Assembly: GCA_010645155.1 (NCBI GenBank)
Contig: JAAGOF010000329.1
Location: 69,126 to 133,125, forward strand
From: Tigriopus japonicus
Lineage: Eukaryota; Arthropoda; Copepoda; Harpacticoida; Harpacticidae
Direction: 5' to 3'
DNA: 64,000 bases
Both the position numbers and the translations under genes were made by a program. Within the stretch, counting starts at the first letter, position 1. Each line of letters begins with the position of its first letter. Below the pieces are notes generated by a model. It was not told where the DNA came from, ran no database searches, and was given only the letters and a program-made list of their open reading frames with translations. This document shows positions 21,132 through 32,678 of this stretch, one piece after another.

Positions 21132-22437
21132 TCACAGTCGCTTCATTATTGTCACATATATGTGGTCGTCGGTCAATATTGTCAATTGGGCGGAACCCTC
21201 GCTCGGAAGGGGGCTTCCATTTGCTTGCACCAATTGCACTAGGGTTGGTTCAACTGGAATATTGTGTTCCAGGACCACCTTTATAGATATCACGCTACGG
21301 CCTGCCCCTGTATTTGGCTTGCATTGCCGAATTATCAAACTTTCGTCCGTTAGGTGTCTTCACATAAACGGTAAGTTTGGGAGTGTCTTCCCTTGCGGAT
21401 GCATGTGCAATTGTCACTGTAGCACATTGAGAGGCGGCGCATTGTCGTGCGTATTGCTTGTTGCCTTTAGAAGATGCTGTAGAGCCGGTATTTTTCTGGG
21501 GACTCATGCAAACTGGCTGAATATAGCCACGTTTACCACAACGATGACAAATGGCGTCTCTCATGGGACAGTCCTGAGGTTTCGCATGGGTGAGATTTCC
21601 ACATCGAAAGCACTTTCCAGGCGCAAGTTGTCCTGGACCTCGTTTGAACTTGCCTGTTTTTCTCAGATGACTTGCAATTTTAGCAATTTGCGTAGTCTTC
21701 CCTTCCATTGCTTGGAGTGTTGATTGTGTGATTGTGAATGATCGAGCAAGTCGATTGAGTTCTTCAAGAGAAGGGTTCTCTGCTTTCAAGAAGCTTCGTT
21801 TGAGCTTGGAATCTGAAGTAGCACAGATGGAACGGAAAGCGTACAAATCATCCACTGAAAGCTTCTGTAGATATGCTAATTCTCCCTTGGATCTGAGCTT
21901 ACTGCTGAAGTCTGTGAACAATTGACCTTTGGCTTGTTCATATCGAAAGAAATCCAAGCGTCTCGCAAACAACGGATACTTTAGAAGGAACTCCTTCTCA
22001 AGAAGTGAGAGGCATCCATCTTCATCAAAAAAAGGGGTGTCCTCTTGAATCTGGTCGTGTATGCGTTCCTCCAGATTCGTATCCAAGCACACTTTGTAAT
22101 ATGCTTGCTGTTCTGAAATTGAACACTTATCGAGGCGGCGGCTGCTGTTGTAGAAAGCTTTAAATTTGCTGACTCATGACCTCAATTCCTCTGGGGTGTG
22201 GTCACGGGATAGAATGAATGGCTTGAGGGCGTCGTTAGCCTTGACTTTTGAGTCCGCGTTGTCGACGGAACCCACCGGTGCAGTTGTAAATGCTGGAACT
22301 GGGGGTTTCTGAATAGACGAAATGGTCTCCAGAATAAGTTGAAGTGTGGCTTGGTACTTGGAATCAAAGGCTTTCTTCAAGTCGCTTGGAGCAATATCAA
22401 GTTCACTGGTAGCGAGAGAAGAAGGCTTGTCCACCAC
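21132..22437 (-). pseudogene. Gypsy Gag and protease
   Basis: The minus-strand frame from 22437 holds Gag; one in-frame TGA near 22170 splits it and it continues to 21295. Near its end are two zinc knuckles: CFRCGNLTHAKPQDC and CHRCGKRGYIQPVC. The second has Tyr in place of the conserved His. A frame change then leads into the protease at 21338-21132, with NTGAGRSVISIKVVL where the active site should be DTGA. The Asp-to-Asn change alone would inactivate it. It is the 5' half of the dismembered minus-strand gypsy whose integrase lies at 15.4-19.5 kb. The reverse transcriptase is missing, replaced by the CsRn1-like piece. Confidence 0.85.
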
Positions 22438-22599
22438 AAATTATACAAACGCTTGGCGTTTTTCACCGAGAGAGTCAAATGGCCTTTGAATCCTCTTAGG
22501 GAAGAGGTCAGACGTTTGATATCCTCTTGGTTACTTATTGTCCTTCACTGGTTCACACTAAGGTTTGGGAATGGTACCGAAGGAAAGTAGATTATTAGA

Positions 22600-23337
22600 G
22601 TTTACGATATTCACTTTTTCAAAACGATCCTATCTCTCACCAATCCTGCCGACTGCGCCGTGTTATGTTATAGCGTGCAGTAAACGACGGTGAATGATGT
22701 GGACACGTTAAAGCTCAAATGCTGACTGCTTTTTTAAGCGAAAGGGCATATACAGCGAGGCTGTCTAGCTTTGAATCATACAGCTTGTTGCGAATAAGCA
22801 CAATACATTAAATACATTATAAAGTACATTAAAGCACAATACATTAAAAAATTCAGCGGAGTTTCAAGATGTATTAATAAGACAAAATAACATGCATTAC
22901 ATTTGATAGAAATAGGAAACGTTTGTCTTTTGTGAAAGTAAGAAACCGAACTTTGGCCAAATTTTGATGGCCCTTATTACGTCACTTCAGAGCATTCAGG
23001 ATCAGAATTTTTTATTGCCTTGGAAGTATTAAGTTACATGATATTCTTTCAATCATGGGTTATTTGTAGTGATGTGACTTGGGCAAGTAATGAGTCATCA
23101 CAGACACCCAAGAACAAGTTGTTGACAAGCATTACTTGGGCAATACACTTGGCAAGCTCAAGGAACATTGGAAGATGCAGTTGCTGGCAGTTGCTCTTTG
23201 AAGCACAGAGTTGGCAGAGAGGAGACGCTGGGGCAGACAGGCTTATCATTTTGTTGGACAATTTTCAGGCCCCAGCTGACCTTTGGCTGTGACGTTTTCC
23301 AAGCAGTTGTGCCCAAACAATTTCGTTTCGTTTGTAG
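22600..23337. other. Non-coding region with a dispersed repeat
   Basis: No gene is seen. At 22840-22975 lies a repeat that recurs at 26150-26275 in the same orientation. A TACATTAAA-type run precedes it at 22800-22850. Confidence 0.5.
22840..22975 (+). repeat. Dispersed repeat R3, copy 1
   Basis: About 135 bp sharing GTTTCAAGATGTAT, TTTGATAGAAA and GTGAAAGTAAGAAACCGAAC with 26150-26275; similarity is roughly 85 percent by eye. No ends or duplications were identified. Confidence 0.75.
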
Positions 23338-23345
23338 GGTTGAAG

Positions 23346-23888
23346 TAGGGGTGGGCGAGAAGCCGGTGTCGGTGCCAAGGTGTTGACACCAACTTTTTGG
23401 GCTTTCAGTGTCGGCATCAATACCAGGTCTCTGGTGCCGACGTATAAGGCTTCAAGAGTTTTTGAAAAACGTACTGCCCGCCCAAAAACTTGATCCCAAT
23501 TTTGATTGTAAATGTGAGGGACTAAACAAAATCCAATATCATCATTTTTGGTTCCATCATAAACATAAACGCAATGCTAGAAAATCACTCACCCAGCTAG
23601 GGTATTGTAAAATGTAAGCTTATTTTCCCTCTCTCCAATTTATGTTGCACTAACATGGACTCAAATGCTTTTAGAATCTGTAGGTCTGTCAAAACTGGTG
23701 CTCCATATTACAGTCCAAAAGGGCACATTTTGTTTGACTTTATTATAAGGAACACGCTATCTGTGTCAGTGTCAACACCACGACGTTGATGGGCAACTTC
23801 AACACAGGTGCCGGTGTTGGCGTGGGGGGCAACCTTGCGGTGTCGGTGTCGGAGTCGAGAGCAAAATTGCCGCTGTCACCCATCCCTA
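23346..23888. mobile_element. hAT-like non-autonomous element
   Basis: The termini TAGGGGTGGGCGA and the complement of TAGGGATGGGTGA are flanked by an exact 8-bp duplication, GGTTGAAG, at 23338-23345 and 23889-23896. GGTGTCGGTGCC and its inverse CACCGACACC recur near the two ends as subterminal repeats. The 543-bp interior has no transposase. Confidence 0.9.
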
Positions 23889-23905
23889 GGTTGAAGTCAG
23901 GGTTA

Positions 23906-24215
23906 CTTTTTTTTACCTGGCTTTGTTCTCGGGTTTTTAACCGATGCAAGGGAATGTTTTCCCTGCAAGTCATTTTGTGTCAACACGATAAAATATTTGG
24001 TCAGTCAATTTGTTAGAATTTGCCGCTCTAGGGCAACCTTGAATGCAAGGTTGGTCAGGAATAGTTGACAAGAAACAATCTAAATCTCGCTTAAAACTCA
24101 ACAAAGGGTCATCTAATTTGTAGAATTGTCTGATAGAACAGCTTGATAGAATACTTGTTGTTTGTTTGGGCACAACTTCAGTAATAATCTTCGGAAATAT
24201 CAAGTTTTCACCTGC
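23906..24215 (-). pseudogene. LINE B-related 3' end (diverged subfamily)
   Basis: The minus-strand reading LSSCSIRQFYKLDDPLLSFK, then RDLDCFLSTIPDQPCIQGCP and ANSNKLTDQIF aligns with the LINE B C-terminus (ADPLTAFKAGLDKFLNTIPDQP...ANSNSL). Its 3' UTR differs: it ends with AAAAACCCGAGAACAAAGCC and lacks the C-tract. A similar 3' end occurs at 33.98-34.06 kb, so these two represent a separate subfamily. Confidence 0.75.
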
Positions 24216-25341
24216 AACCTTGGCTCTTCAACAGCTGTAACTCATCCAACAAAAATTTCCGTATATCCACCCTGTGCTTTGAAGAGTAAAGATACTTGCA
24301 GTGTGACTTGGAAGAAAAAAATGTCAAGTGGCATTTTTGATGATCTCTTGACCTTAATAATTTAGCAATAAATAGTGGAAGTGATACAAAAAATATTTCA
24401 ATTTGGATAACATTTGCAAAACCATGTTTTTTTTTTGTTTCGGTTCTAGGCCATACATGAATGCACTTTTGAGGCTAATCAAGACCGAGATTTAGAAGTC
24501 ACACTTCCAGAACAATCTCGTTTACTCAGAGTGGGCGGCATGAAAACGTAAAATGCCAAATCTTTTTTTAGTATTCTCGAAATCTTTTGCATTTCCCCTT
24601 GTGAGAGAATTGAAGTGTGTAATTTTCTTAAAAATACATCCTTTCAAAGGTATGGGCCCTATTTAGCTGAATCAGCCTGGTTTAGAGAAATTCCGATGGC
24701 AAGTTTATTCTTCGTTCATAGCAAATTTGGCAAACCTGTTAGCTGGGAAAAGTGCTTGTACAGACACCCAAGCTATGCCAAGCTTCAGCAAGCCCAAGCA
24801 TTGTGCCAGTACAGCTTGCCCAATCTCTTGTTTGCCCCCCTTTACTAGTCATTTGTGTCAAAGAAAATATGATCCAGGTATGTTGTACCCTATTATCAAT
24901 GTTATTTAATCATTGAATCCCCATTTTTGCATTTGCCTCTCTGAACATTTTTACTTCTGTTGCCCTAAATTTCATGCTTTATATCAGTACGAGGATGGCG
25001 GTCGCCTTCCTTGATCAGTAAAATCAGGAACACTGCCAACAGTGACAAGACAGTCTATTTGAATGAAAATATAGATTTCTGTCGATCTATTTCCTTGCAT
25101 GTTTTTTGGGGCAATCAGACTACACAATGACTTGGTGACTTAAAAACTATTAATCTTAGATATATTTTGCAACATGAAATAGAATTATGACATAAGCAAA
25201 CAAAGCATGCTCTTGAATGCATTTCGTCTGCCTTGTTTTTAGCTGATACTGAAACCAAAGTTGCCCATAAGTTGCGTGAAAAAGCAGATATTTCCGAAGA
25301 ATATCGTAAAACCTTGCCCAAGCAAGTTGAAGATCATAGTA
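24216..25341. other. Unassigned region
   Basis: Open frames are short and without motifs, and no terminal repeats were detected. A gene exon cannot be excluded, but nothing supports one. Confidence 0.4.
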
Positions 25342-25926
25342 CGTGGGTCATTCAGACAAGAGGGAGACTGGGCCTGTAACTCGCCAATAAGTGCACTTTT
25401 TAGCTATTTGAATAAAAATTGAAATCAAGATTTATCTCTTGTGAGCAGATGTTATTATATGTGTTATGTTGTTAGGCAACTCTGTTCAAGTTTATGATTT
25501 AATTAGACAAGGTATGTTGGGCGACCCCTGCACGTTTTTCAAAATCGACTTCAAGAGAAAGAAACACGTCAAAATCCATGTTGTTGTAAAGTTAAGTCGT
25601 TGTTCAACCACCCATGACGATATTTGATGAACATGTGGGGCAAAAATGTGGAAGCTTTTTATTTGAAACGTTTTGGTTATGCAGTGTAATTGATTTTTGA
25701 CTTGTTGCTCGCTTTTGACGCTTATTTTCTATGTATACAGGGGTCGCCCAACATACCTTGTCTAATTAAATCATAAACTTGAACAGAGTTGCCTAACAAC
25801 ATAACACATTTAATAAAATCTGCTCAAAAGAGATAAATCTTGATTTCAACTTTCATTCAAATAGCTAAAAAGTGCATTTATTGACGAGTTACAGGCCCAG
25901 TCTCCCTCTTGTCTGAATGCCCCACG
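25342..25926. mobile_element. Foldback MITE with ~200-bp terminal inverted repeats
   Basis: The arms 25342-25542 and 25737-25926 are inverted copies at roughly 95 percent. They run from CGTGGGTCATTCAGACAAGA inward to AAGGTATGTTGGGCGACCCC. A unique spacer of about 195 bp separates them. TA lies at 25340-25341 and 25927-25928, the likely target duplication. The high arm identity suggests recent arm homogenisation or recent insertion. No coding sequence is present. The superfamily is probably Tc1/mariner-type by the TA, but this is not certain. Confidence 0.85.
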
Positions 25927-25928
25927 TA

Positions 25929-26610
25929 CAAACGTCGGTGCGTAGGACTTATTTGGGCAAGTTTCAACTAGTTGTTGTTGCAGATTAGCCCTTGCTACCC
26001 GCTACAAAAAGTCACGGCCGGCCTGTTGTGGTATCTCCACTCTGGGAACTCTGTGGGCAAGTCTTGACTCAATTGAAGCAGGAATGATGAAGTGTTCCTC
26101 ACTCAACCACATTAAACTTGAAATATTTTGAAGCATAGTCATAAAGTTAAAAAAATCAGCGGGGTTTCAAGATGTATCAGCAAGACGGAATACCATGCAT
26201 TAAATTTGATAGAAACTGGAAACATTTGGATTTTGTGAAAGTAAGAAACCGAACTTTGACCAAATTTTCATGAAAGCTTATTGGCCTTAATGGTAAACTG
26301 ATCGGAGGGTCAGTATTAAGGGGTCCGGTAATGACCCTTATGCATAGGCTCTCTCCCACAGTCAAACAGTTGAATTCTTTTAACCGGTGGTTTGTGTTGT
26401 GCAGCATTAGGTTCACATTTAGTTGCAAAACATCAACATTCTAAATCTTGCCGAAACACTCAGCCATGGGATTGAAGCTCAGAATTCACAACTGAATAAC
26501 CAAGTCAAGACCGAAACATAATTAATGTTTCCGCCAATATCGGGAAAAACAAGGCAAAATTACACCTTCACACTTCTTGTCATTTCCATTCCCTTAACGA
26601 AGCAAACAAG
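25929..26610. other. Non-coding region with dispersed repeat R3, copy 2
   Basis: No gene is seen. The repeat described at 22840-22975 recurs at 26150-26275. The 3' end of the region carries the left target duplication of the gypsy element (26611-26615). Confidence 0.5.
26150..26275 (+). repeat. Dispersed repeat R3, copy 2
   Basis: Shares GTTTCAAGATGTAT, TTTGATAGAAAC and GTGAAAGTAAGAAACCGAAC with the copy at 22840. Confidence 0.75.
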
Positions 26611-26615
26611 GGGTC

Positions 26616-26850
26616 TGAAACATTGGACTAGTGCGTTCTCGTAACCAAATCAAGAAACGCGTTCGAGTCAACCTCTGGAACACTCGAAATGCACTCATCG
26701 ACATTCAAGACGCCAACCTAAACTGAACAAGACCATCCTCGGCTTCGGGGTTAGTTTCCATTTCACTAAAACCATTGTTTTACGTATTCTAAATTTATGT
26801 AATAAATCTCTTAGGTTCCTACCCTTACATACTGCGGTCCCGTTTTCACA
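26616..26850 (+). repeat. 5' LTR of the gypsy element
   Basis: 235 bp, starting TGAAACATTGG and ending CGTTTTCACA. Contains AATAAATC near 26800, a possible polyadenylation signal. One substitution separates it from the 3' LTR. Confidence 0.95.
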
Positions 26851-26851
26851 T

Positions 26852-26868
26852 TGGCGACGAGGATCCAC
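26852..26868 (+). other. Primer-binding site of the gypsy element
   Basis: TGGCGACGAGGATCC begins one base after the 5' LTR, the position expected for a tRNA primer site; TGG pairs with the tRNA CCA end. I cannot name the tRNA. Confidence 0.65.
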
Positions 26869-26887
26869 GAACCCAGACAAGTCGGTC

Positions 26888-28599
26888 ATGCCGACCCTTG
26901 AGCAAGGAAACGGTGGAACGGCTCTACCAAGACTCGTGACAGGGAACCCTGGAGGAGGAGTGGTTAGAGGAACACCAGACCCGCCACACTACGACCATCT
27001 CGTCCACGCCGACAATGATCGCCTTGAGGCTCTAGAATCGTGGCAAGACGGCTTTGAAGCCTATTGTGAGGCATTCTATGGGCACGAAGAGGCTCCAACT
27101 TCAACAGATATCGTGGGGAATAAGCAGTGGAAAAGATTTCTTCGCATTGCTCTATCTCCGGCAACCATCACCACAGTTAGAAATCGATATCCCGACATGA
27201 AGGATGAGTCAGTGACATACCATCAAATCATCACACATCTCAAGCAACAGTTTGGTGGTTTAAAATCAGAGTACGCCTCGATGAACACGTTGCTGGACAC
27301 CACACAAAAGCCGGGGGAGGCGTTTTCTGCATTCCATGACCGTGTCTCCAGCTTAGCCAGTCGCTCAGGTTTCTCATGCATCCGGTGCAAGGAACATCTC
27401 GTCCGACATTTAGCCCTCAGAGGAACGTCATGCCCCACAATCAGGGCAGCAGCCCTCCAAAACAAGTGGACAAGTGAGGAGCTTCCCGTGAGAGCCAGAG
27501 AAATAGAGATATCCACCGCCGCATCCGGAGCAACACGCAAGATCGCGGCGTTGAGGTTGGACATGGAAGAAGACCAAGACCACCAAGTGGAGACGGACAT
27601 AAATCGCCTGGCGGGGCCTTACTCTAAGTCAAGACGCTCCCAGAACAACTGGCGGGCCAACCGCTTGGAAGAGAAGACATCCAATCACCTCTCCGACCAC
27701 CCATGTTCATGGTGTGGACGAAATCAGAAACATGATCGCTCTCGGTGCCCTGCTTCTCGAGCACCGTGCAATAAGTGCGGCAAACTTGGTCACTTTGCTG
27801 TGGTGTGCCGTTCCAGAGATGGCCGACCGGCAGAAGTTCAGCTCATCTCTGAAAGTGGCCAGGAAGGGACTTGGGAGACAGTAGAGCAAGACAATTCCAC
27901 GGAAGAAGCCTACTACAACGTATTTCATTCCAACGTTGACACGAAGAGTGAACCCCCAATCAGAGCCGAGATCACCATCGGCAAGTCAAGCACAAAGGCA
28001 ATCGTTGATACTGGGGCACAAGCAAATGTCTGCCCCCTACGCATTATTTCAAAGGAAGACCGCAAATGGATCCGGCCTACCCATGTCTCGATCAGGCCAT
28101 TTGGAAGCAGCCCAATCCATCCGGTGGGAACATTGAAGACCCGATCCACCTGGAACGAGAAGGGGACACAGGTGGAGTGGTTAGTCGTGGATGATGCCCG
28201 CCTGACAAGACAAATTGAACCAATCATATCAAAGTCGCTTGCGGTTGCTCTGGAAATGATACTCGTCGACCCCAAACTCATATATTTTAACCAAGTAGAC
28301 GACCATGATCAAGTCAATAAAAATGATGACATGTACATTACGGCACACACCAAACACTTCGGCCCTAAAGCAACAGTAGCCAGGACGCCATACAGCAAGA
28401 TGATTACTGGGCGGTTTCGATCGTGTTTCACGGGGCTAGGAAGACTACAAGACCATATGGTGCTCCTATATTTGAAAGAAAATGCAAAACCGCACACATC
28501 CCCACCAAGACCATACCCATTCTATTTGCAAAGCCAGATCGAACACGCCATCAAGCAAATGCTAGAAGATGAAGTCATTGAAGAGCATAGGGGTCCTGC
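26888..28599 (+). CDS. Gypsy Gag-protease-RT, first part of gag-pol
   Basis: Gag is at about residues 30-260 of this frame. Two CCHC zinc knuckles follow (CSWCGRNQKHDRSRC and CNKCGKLGHFAVVC, 27704-27808). The aspartic protease has its active-site motif AIVDTGAQANVCPL (catalytic Asp codon at 28007). The reverse transcriptase starts near KPHTSPPRPYPF and is cut at 28600, just after EEHRGPA, by a hAT-like element. The frame read-through into the insert ends at 28615. The start ATG at 26888 lies 37 bp after the 5' LTR. No stops or frameshifts occur. Gag packages the element RNA; the protease cleaves Gag-Pol. Confidence 0.92.
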
Positions 28600-29741
28600 C
28601 AGGGTGGGCATTTGATTTTTGGACATTTTGTCCACCCCTGTCCAAAAGGTGTCCAAAAGTGTCCAAAAATAAGGCTGTCCAAAAATAGGAGTGTCCAAAA
28701 GTGTCCAAAAATAGTAATTCGAAAAATAATGGTTAAAAACATTTTTAGAATAACATTCTACAAACTTTCTCTCCAAAATAAACGTCACTTGACGAAATCT
28801 AAACAAGAATAAGTCAATTCAGCATAAGAAACTTACACTTAATACATTAAATGAGCCAATAACTTGAAGGCCAAACTGGACATTTGAACTTTCCACTCTT
28901 TTCATTTGACCAGCGAGCATCGTCCAAAATGTGGGAAAGAATGATCGACTGAAGGAATGAACGAACAAACGAATGTGAGACTGGGACTACTAATAACACG
29001 CTCACACCACACTTCATGTTAAACATAGTATGCGAGTACATTTTAAGGCTAATTGTGTCTTGATTTGTGACAAGAGAAGGTTACTTAGTATTTTGATTTA
29101 TATTCCAAAGTTTATCATTGTTGCAAGTGTTTCCCATCCAAGAGGCAACAAGAAGTCTTTTGACCTGACTGTCCAAAAAAATGTTAACTATAATAAAGCA
29201 CACTCAAACTGATATCAGATTGCAATGTGGGTATTAAAATGCTTTTGCCAAGGAATTTAAGCAGTGTTGTTTTACTTTTAAAAAAGACAAGACTCTTGTT
29301 TACAGATGAGGAAATAAAATGAAAATCTTGAAACATTTTGAACAGTTACACACATTTTACCATATTGTATAAACAAAACATTTATTTTTTTAACAATTTA
29401 GTAACAAGTTATCATGGCAAAGTTTATTTCTCCAAGCAATGTTCCCATTAATAGAACTATTTTTGTTTAAGTACACAACCATGCATTCTTTAGAATTCAA
29501 TTACTTATGTAGTGTAACTGGTTTTTCGTCTGATTTGTACAACTTTCTTTTACGTTTGTTGGACTTATGGACATATTTTGGGGATTTTTGGACATCCTCT
29601 GGGTATTTTTGGACACCTTCTGGGTATTTTTGGACACTTTTGGACACTTTTGGACACTTTTGGACACTTTTGGACACTTTTGGACACTTTTGGACACTAG
29701 GGTGTCCAAAATGCTCTCGATGTCGAAAAATGCCCACCCTG
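28600..29741. mobile_element. hAT-like element inside gypsy RT
   Basis: The termini CAGGGTGGGCATTT are perfect at both ends and the flanking GGTCCTGC is an exact 8-bp duplication (28592-28599, 29742-29749). The 1,142-bp interior has no transposase. Runs of GTGTCCAAAA near the left end and TTGGACACTT near the right end face each other as inverted subterminal repeats. Insert plus duplication total 1,150 bp, which shifts the frame by one. Because it lies inside a retrotransposon with near-identical LTRs, it moved recently. Confidence 0.95.
29585..29699. repeat. TTTTGGACAC subterminal tandem array
   Basis: Six perfect or near-perfect 10-bp TTTTGGACAC units follow two 27-bp units of the form TCTGGGTATTTTTGGACACC. 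Inverse GTGTCCAAAA copies lie at 28640-28710. Such arrays are candidate transposase-binding sites of the hAT-like element. Confidence 0.92.
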
Positions 29742-29749
29742 GGTCCTGC

Positions 29750-32663
29750 TGATTGGATATCGAATCTGGCCATAGTTTTCAAGGAAGGTGGCCAGATACG
29801 CATCACAGTGGACCTTCGAGGTCTCAATTCCGAACTCAGGGATACCCGAATCCCAATTCCAACCCCAGAGGGAATCAAGGCCAAGTTGGCGGGATGCAGC
29901 TTCTTTTCAAAACTAGACTTCAAGCAAGCGTTTCATCAACTCGTCTTGGACCCAAAATCCCGTCACCTAACAGTGTTTCGGTGTGGATCAAAGCTCTACC
30001 GCTACAAAAGACTTTCAATGGGTCTAAAACCGGCCTCTGGCGAGCTTTCAGCGGCATGCTCAAAGGCCTTCCACGGGCTCCAAGGGGTCTTCATCATCCA
30101 TGACGACGTCATAGTAGCGGCACCATCAAGAGAAGAACACGATCGATCTCTGGTGGCTTTTCTGGAGAGAGTAAAGAGCGTGGGCATGACCCTCAACCCA
30201 GAAAAGTGTGTACTCGGGGCAAAGTCCATCAAGTTTTGGGGTGTGATAGTCGGTGAAAATGGAGTTTCGCCGGACCCAGAAAAAATCATGGCACTGAAGT
30301 GCGCTCAGACTCCAACCTCCAAGAGGGACTTGATCTCATTCCTTTGCATGGCCAGGTCGAATCAGGAGTTCATACCCGACATAGCCAGCCGCACTTCTGC
30401 ACTCAGGGCCCTCACACATAAGCACACCCACTTTAAGTGGGAACCCCGCCATGAGGAAGAATTCCAGTCACTGCGTAGATCCTTGCTGGGCTCCATCAGT
30501 CTGGCCTTCTTTGACCCCAAGCTTCCAACCCACGTGATTGTTGATGCCCACTCGGATGGCCTTTGCGCGATCCTGGCCCAGGGGGACACACCCATGGGTG
30601 GCAGGGCCGTGTCGGTGGCCTCAAGAGCCACATCGGAGGTCGAAAAGCGATACCCACACTTGGATCTAGAAGCCCTTGCCGTGGACTTTGGACTGCGCAG
30701 ATTCCGTCAGTACCTGGTTGGCAATCCGAAGGTGAGAGTCCACTCGGACCACAAGCCTCTGATCCCCATATTTCGAAACTCCAGACAGGGATCGGTCCGA
30801 ATTGAAAGGATCAAACTGAGGCATCAAGACATTACGTATGAAGTCCAACATCTCAGAGGAGCATCCAACCCGGCCGACTTCTGCTCCAGGAGCCCCATTC
30901 CATGGCATAAACTGCCCCCAAACATTAAAAGTGAGGCCGACGAACCCGAGCGCCTCCTCTACCATATACAAAGCGGAGGTATTGTGAACGGCATCGGCCG
31001 AGAGACTATCGTCAGTGCAGCACAAGAGTGTCCAGAGATTTCGGCACTCGCCAAGTTTATTCGTGAAGGAAAACGAGGCAGACTCCCAGAGATCATTTCC
31101 CAATACAAAAATGTGCTAAGTGAAGTGTCAGTGGCCTACAAAGGCACCGTATTCAGGGGAACGCGCATCATCATACCGGCACAAATTCGCAGTCGGGTCC
31201 TGGAGCACGGGCATGGATGCGCCCATTTGGGAATTTCAGCCATGAAGCGGCGCTTAAGGGCCGTGGTTTGGTTTCCTGGAATGGACAAAGCAATTGAAGA
31301 CTTTGTTAAATCTTGCGATAAGTGCCAACTCTTCGCACGCTCACCTCCACGGAATACAGGCCTAGCCGCCAAGTCTCCGCCATTTCCTTGGCACTCCCTC
31401 TCGGTGGACTACTTTGGACCCATCCCGGATGGGCGTCATATTCTGGTTGTGAGGTGTGATCTCACTCGGTTCCTTGCAGCAATATTTGTAAAATCGCAAT
31501 CAGCAGAGCACACAGTTACAGCACTTCGATATGTCTTCAAAAAGCATGGAACGCCCGCAAAACTACGGACAGATAATGGCACTCCATTCACCAGTCAAAC
31601 GTTCGCCCAGTACGTGAAGGAAATCAACGTAGAACACTCCTTCTCCCCACCGTATCATCCACAGAGCAACCCGGCGGAGTGTGCCATGAAGATTGTGGGT
31701 AAAGCCATCAAGCTTTCCGATCAGACTCCGGCGGGAATGGAATGTGCGCTAGCAATGGCGATCGCGGATTATGTGGATACGCCACATCCAGCCACTGGAA
31801 AGTCTCCGACGGAGGCTATGACGCTGAGAAACGGGGCGATGGAACTATCGGAAATGAGGCACAAAGAAAGACAACACAGAAAAAAGAAAACCCACCCAGT
31901 CAGAAACTCACCTCATTGGTACAACCAAGGCGATTCAGCGTGGGTTTGGAACCCAGTTCGCAAGAACAAGTTCCAACCACAATACCACCCAAGGCCATTC
32001 CACGTCCTTGAGAGACTGCATGGACATACATACAGACTCTTTTGTCCGGAGACGGGACAAATGTGGGTGCGGCATGCTGACCATTTGAAACCCGTGGCCA
32101 AGGAGAGGCTGTTCGGGCAGAGTACGGAGAACCTTCAGCCGATGATAATTCCCAACACCAGATGCCGGATCGAACCAATCATGGAGGGCGGGACACCACC
32201 GCCAAACACTCCAGAGCAAAACCCGTGGGCCCCCACTTCAGCCTCGACGTCAGCTCCTGCATCAAGAGCAACAAACCCGCCCGCAACATCGACGCTTCCT
32301 TCGCCAACCCCAACAACAACACAACCGGTACACCCCTCAACAAACGTGACGCCAACCCCAGCGCTTACTTCAAAACCAACCCAAACCCAAGAGCAAACAC
32401 CAACCCAAAAACCAGCCAGATCACAACCGCACCCCGCCCCTAAACCCCAGCCGTATCACCCAGATGAGGAAGAAACGATCTGGTCCGGACCGTTGAGACG
32501 CAATTGGCGCCAAGAAGAGTTGGAACCCGCACTCAAAAAAATCCAAGCAACGATGGAACAAGGACGAACTCCACCCAAGTATACGGCCCACCCGCCACAC
32601 AGACCCATCACTCGATCGATAACCAAACTCTCCAAAGCATCAACAAAACAACAACAAAGTTAG
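29750..32663 (+). CDS. Gypsy RT-RNase H-integrase, second part of gag-pol
   Basis: Resumes in RT with DWISNLAIVFKEGGQIRITV, then SFFSKLDFKQAFHQ and the polymerase box FIIHDDVIVAAP (30096-30107; IHDD rather than the usual YxDD). RNase H: IVDAHSDGLCAIL, EKRYPHLDLEALAV, VHSDHKPLIPI, GASNPADFCSR. Integrase has the HGHGCAHLG...CDKCQ zinc finger, then catalytic Asp codons at 31407 (SVDYFGP) and 31572 (RTDNGTPF) and Glu at 31677 (NPAECAMK). A Pro/Thr/Ser-rich tail of about 150 residues follows before the stop. The open frame extends upstream to 29439, but that part is hAT sequence. All catalytic residues are present, so the element was probably competent before the hAT insertion. Confidence 0.93.
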
Positions 32664-32678
32664 AAAAACATGGACTTC

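Noticed and set aside
21091..21723. 210-aa plus-strand frame
   Set aside because: It is the antisense shadow of the gypsy gag-protease, which has zinc knuckles and a protease motif on the minus strand.
29439..29749. Extra N-terminal 104 residues of the second pol frame
   Set aside because: This part lies inside the hAT-like element and translates its TTTTGGACAC array; it is not gypsy protein.
32162..32443. Asn/Thr/Pro-rich 93-aa frame
   Set aside because: Alternate-frame translation of the low-complexity C-terminal tail of gypsy pol.
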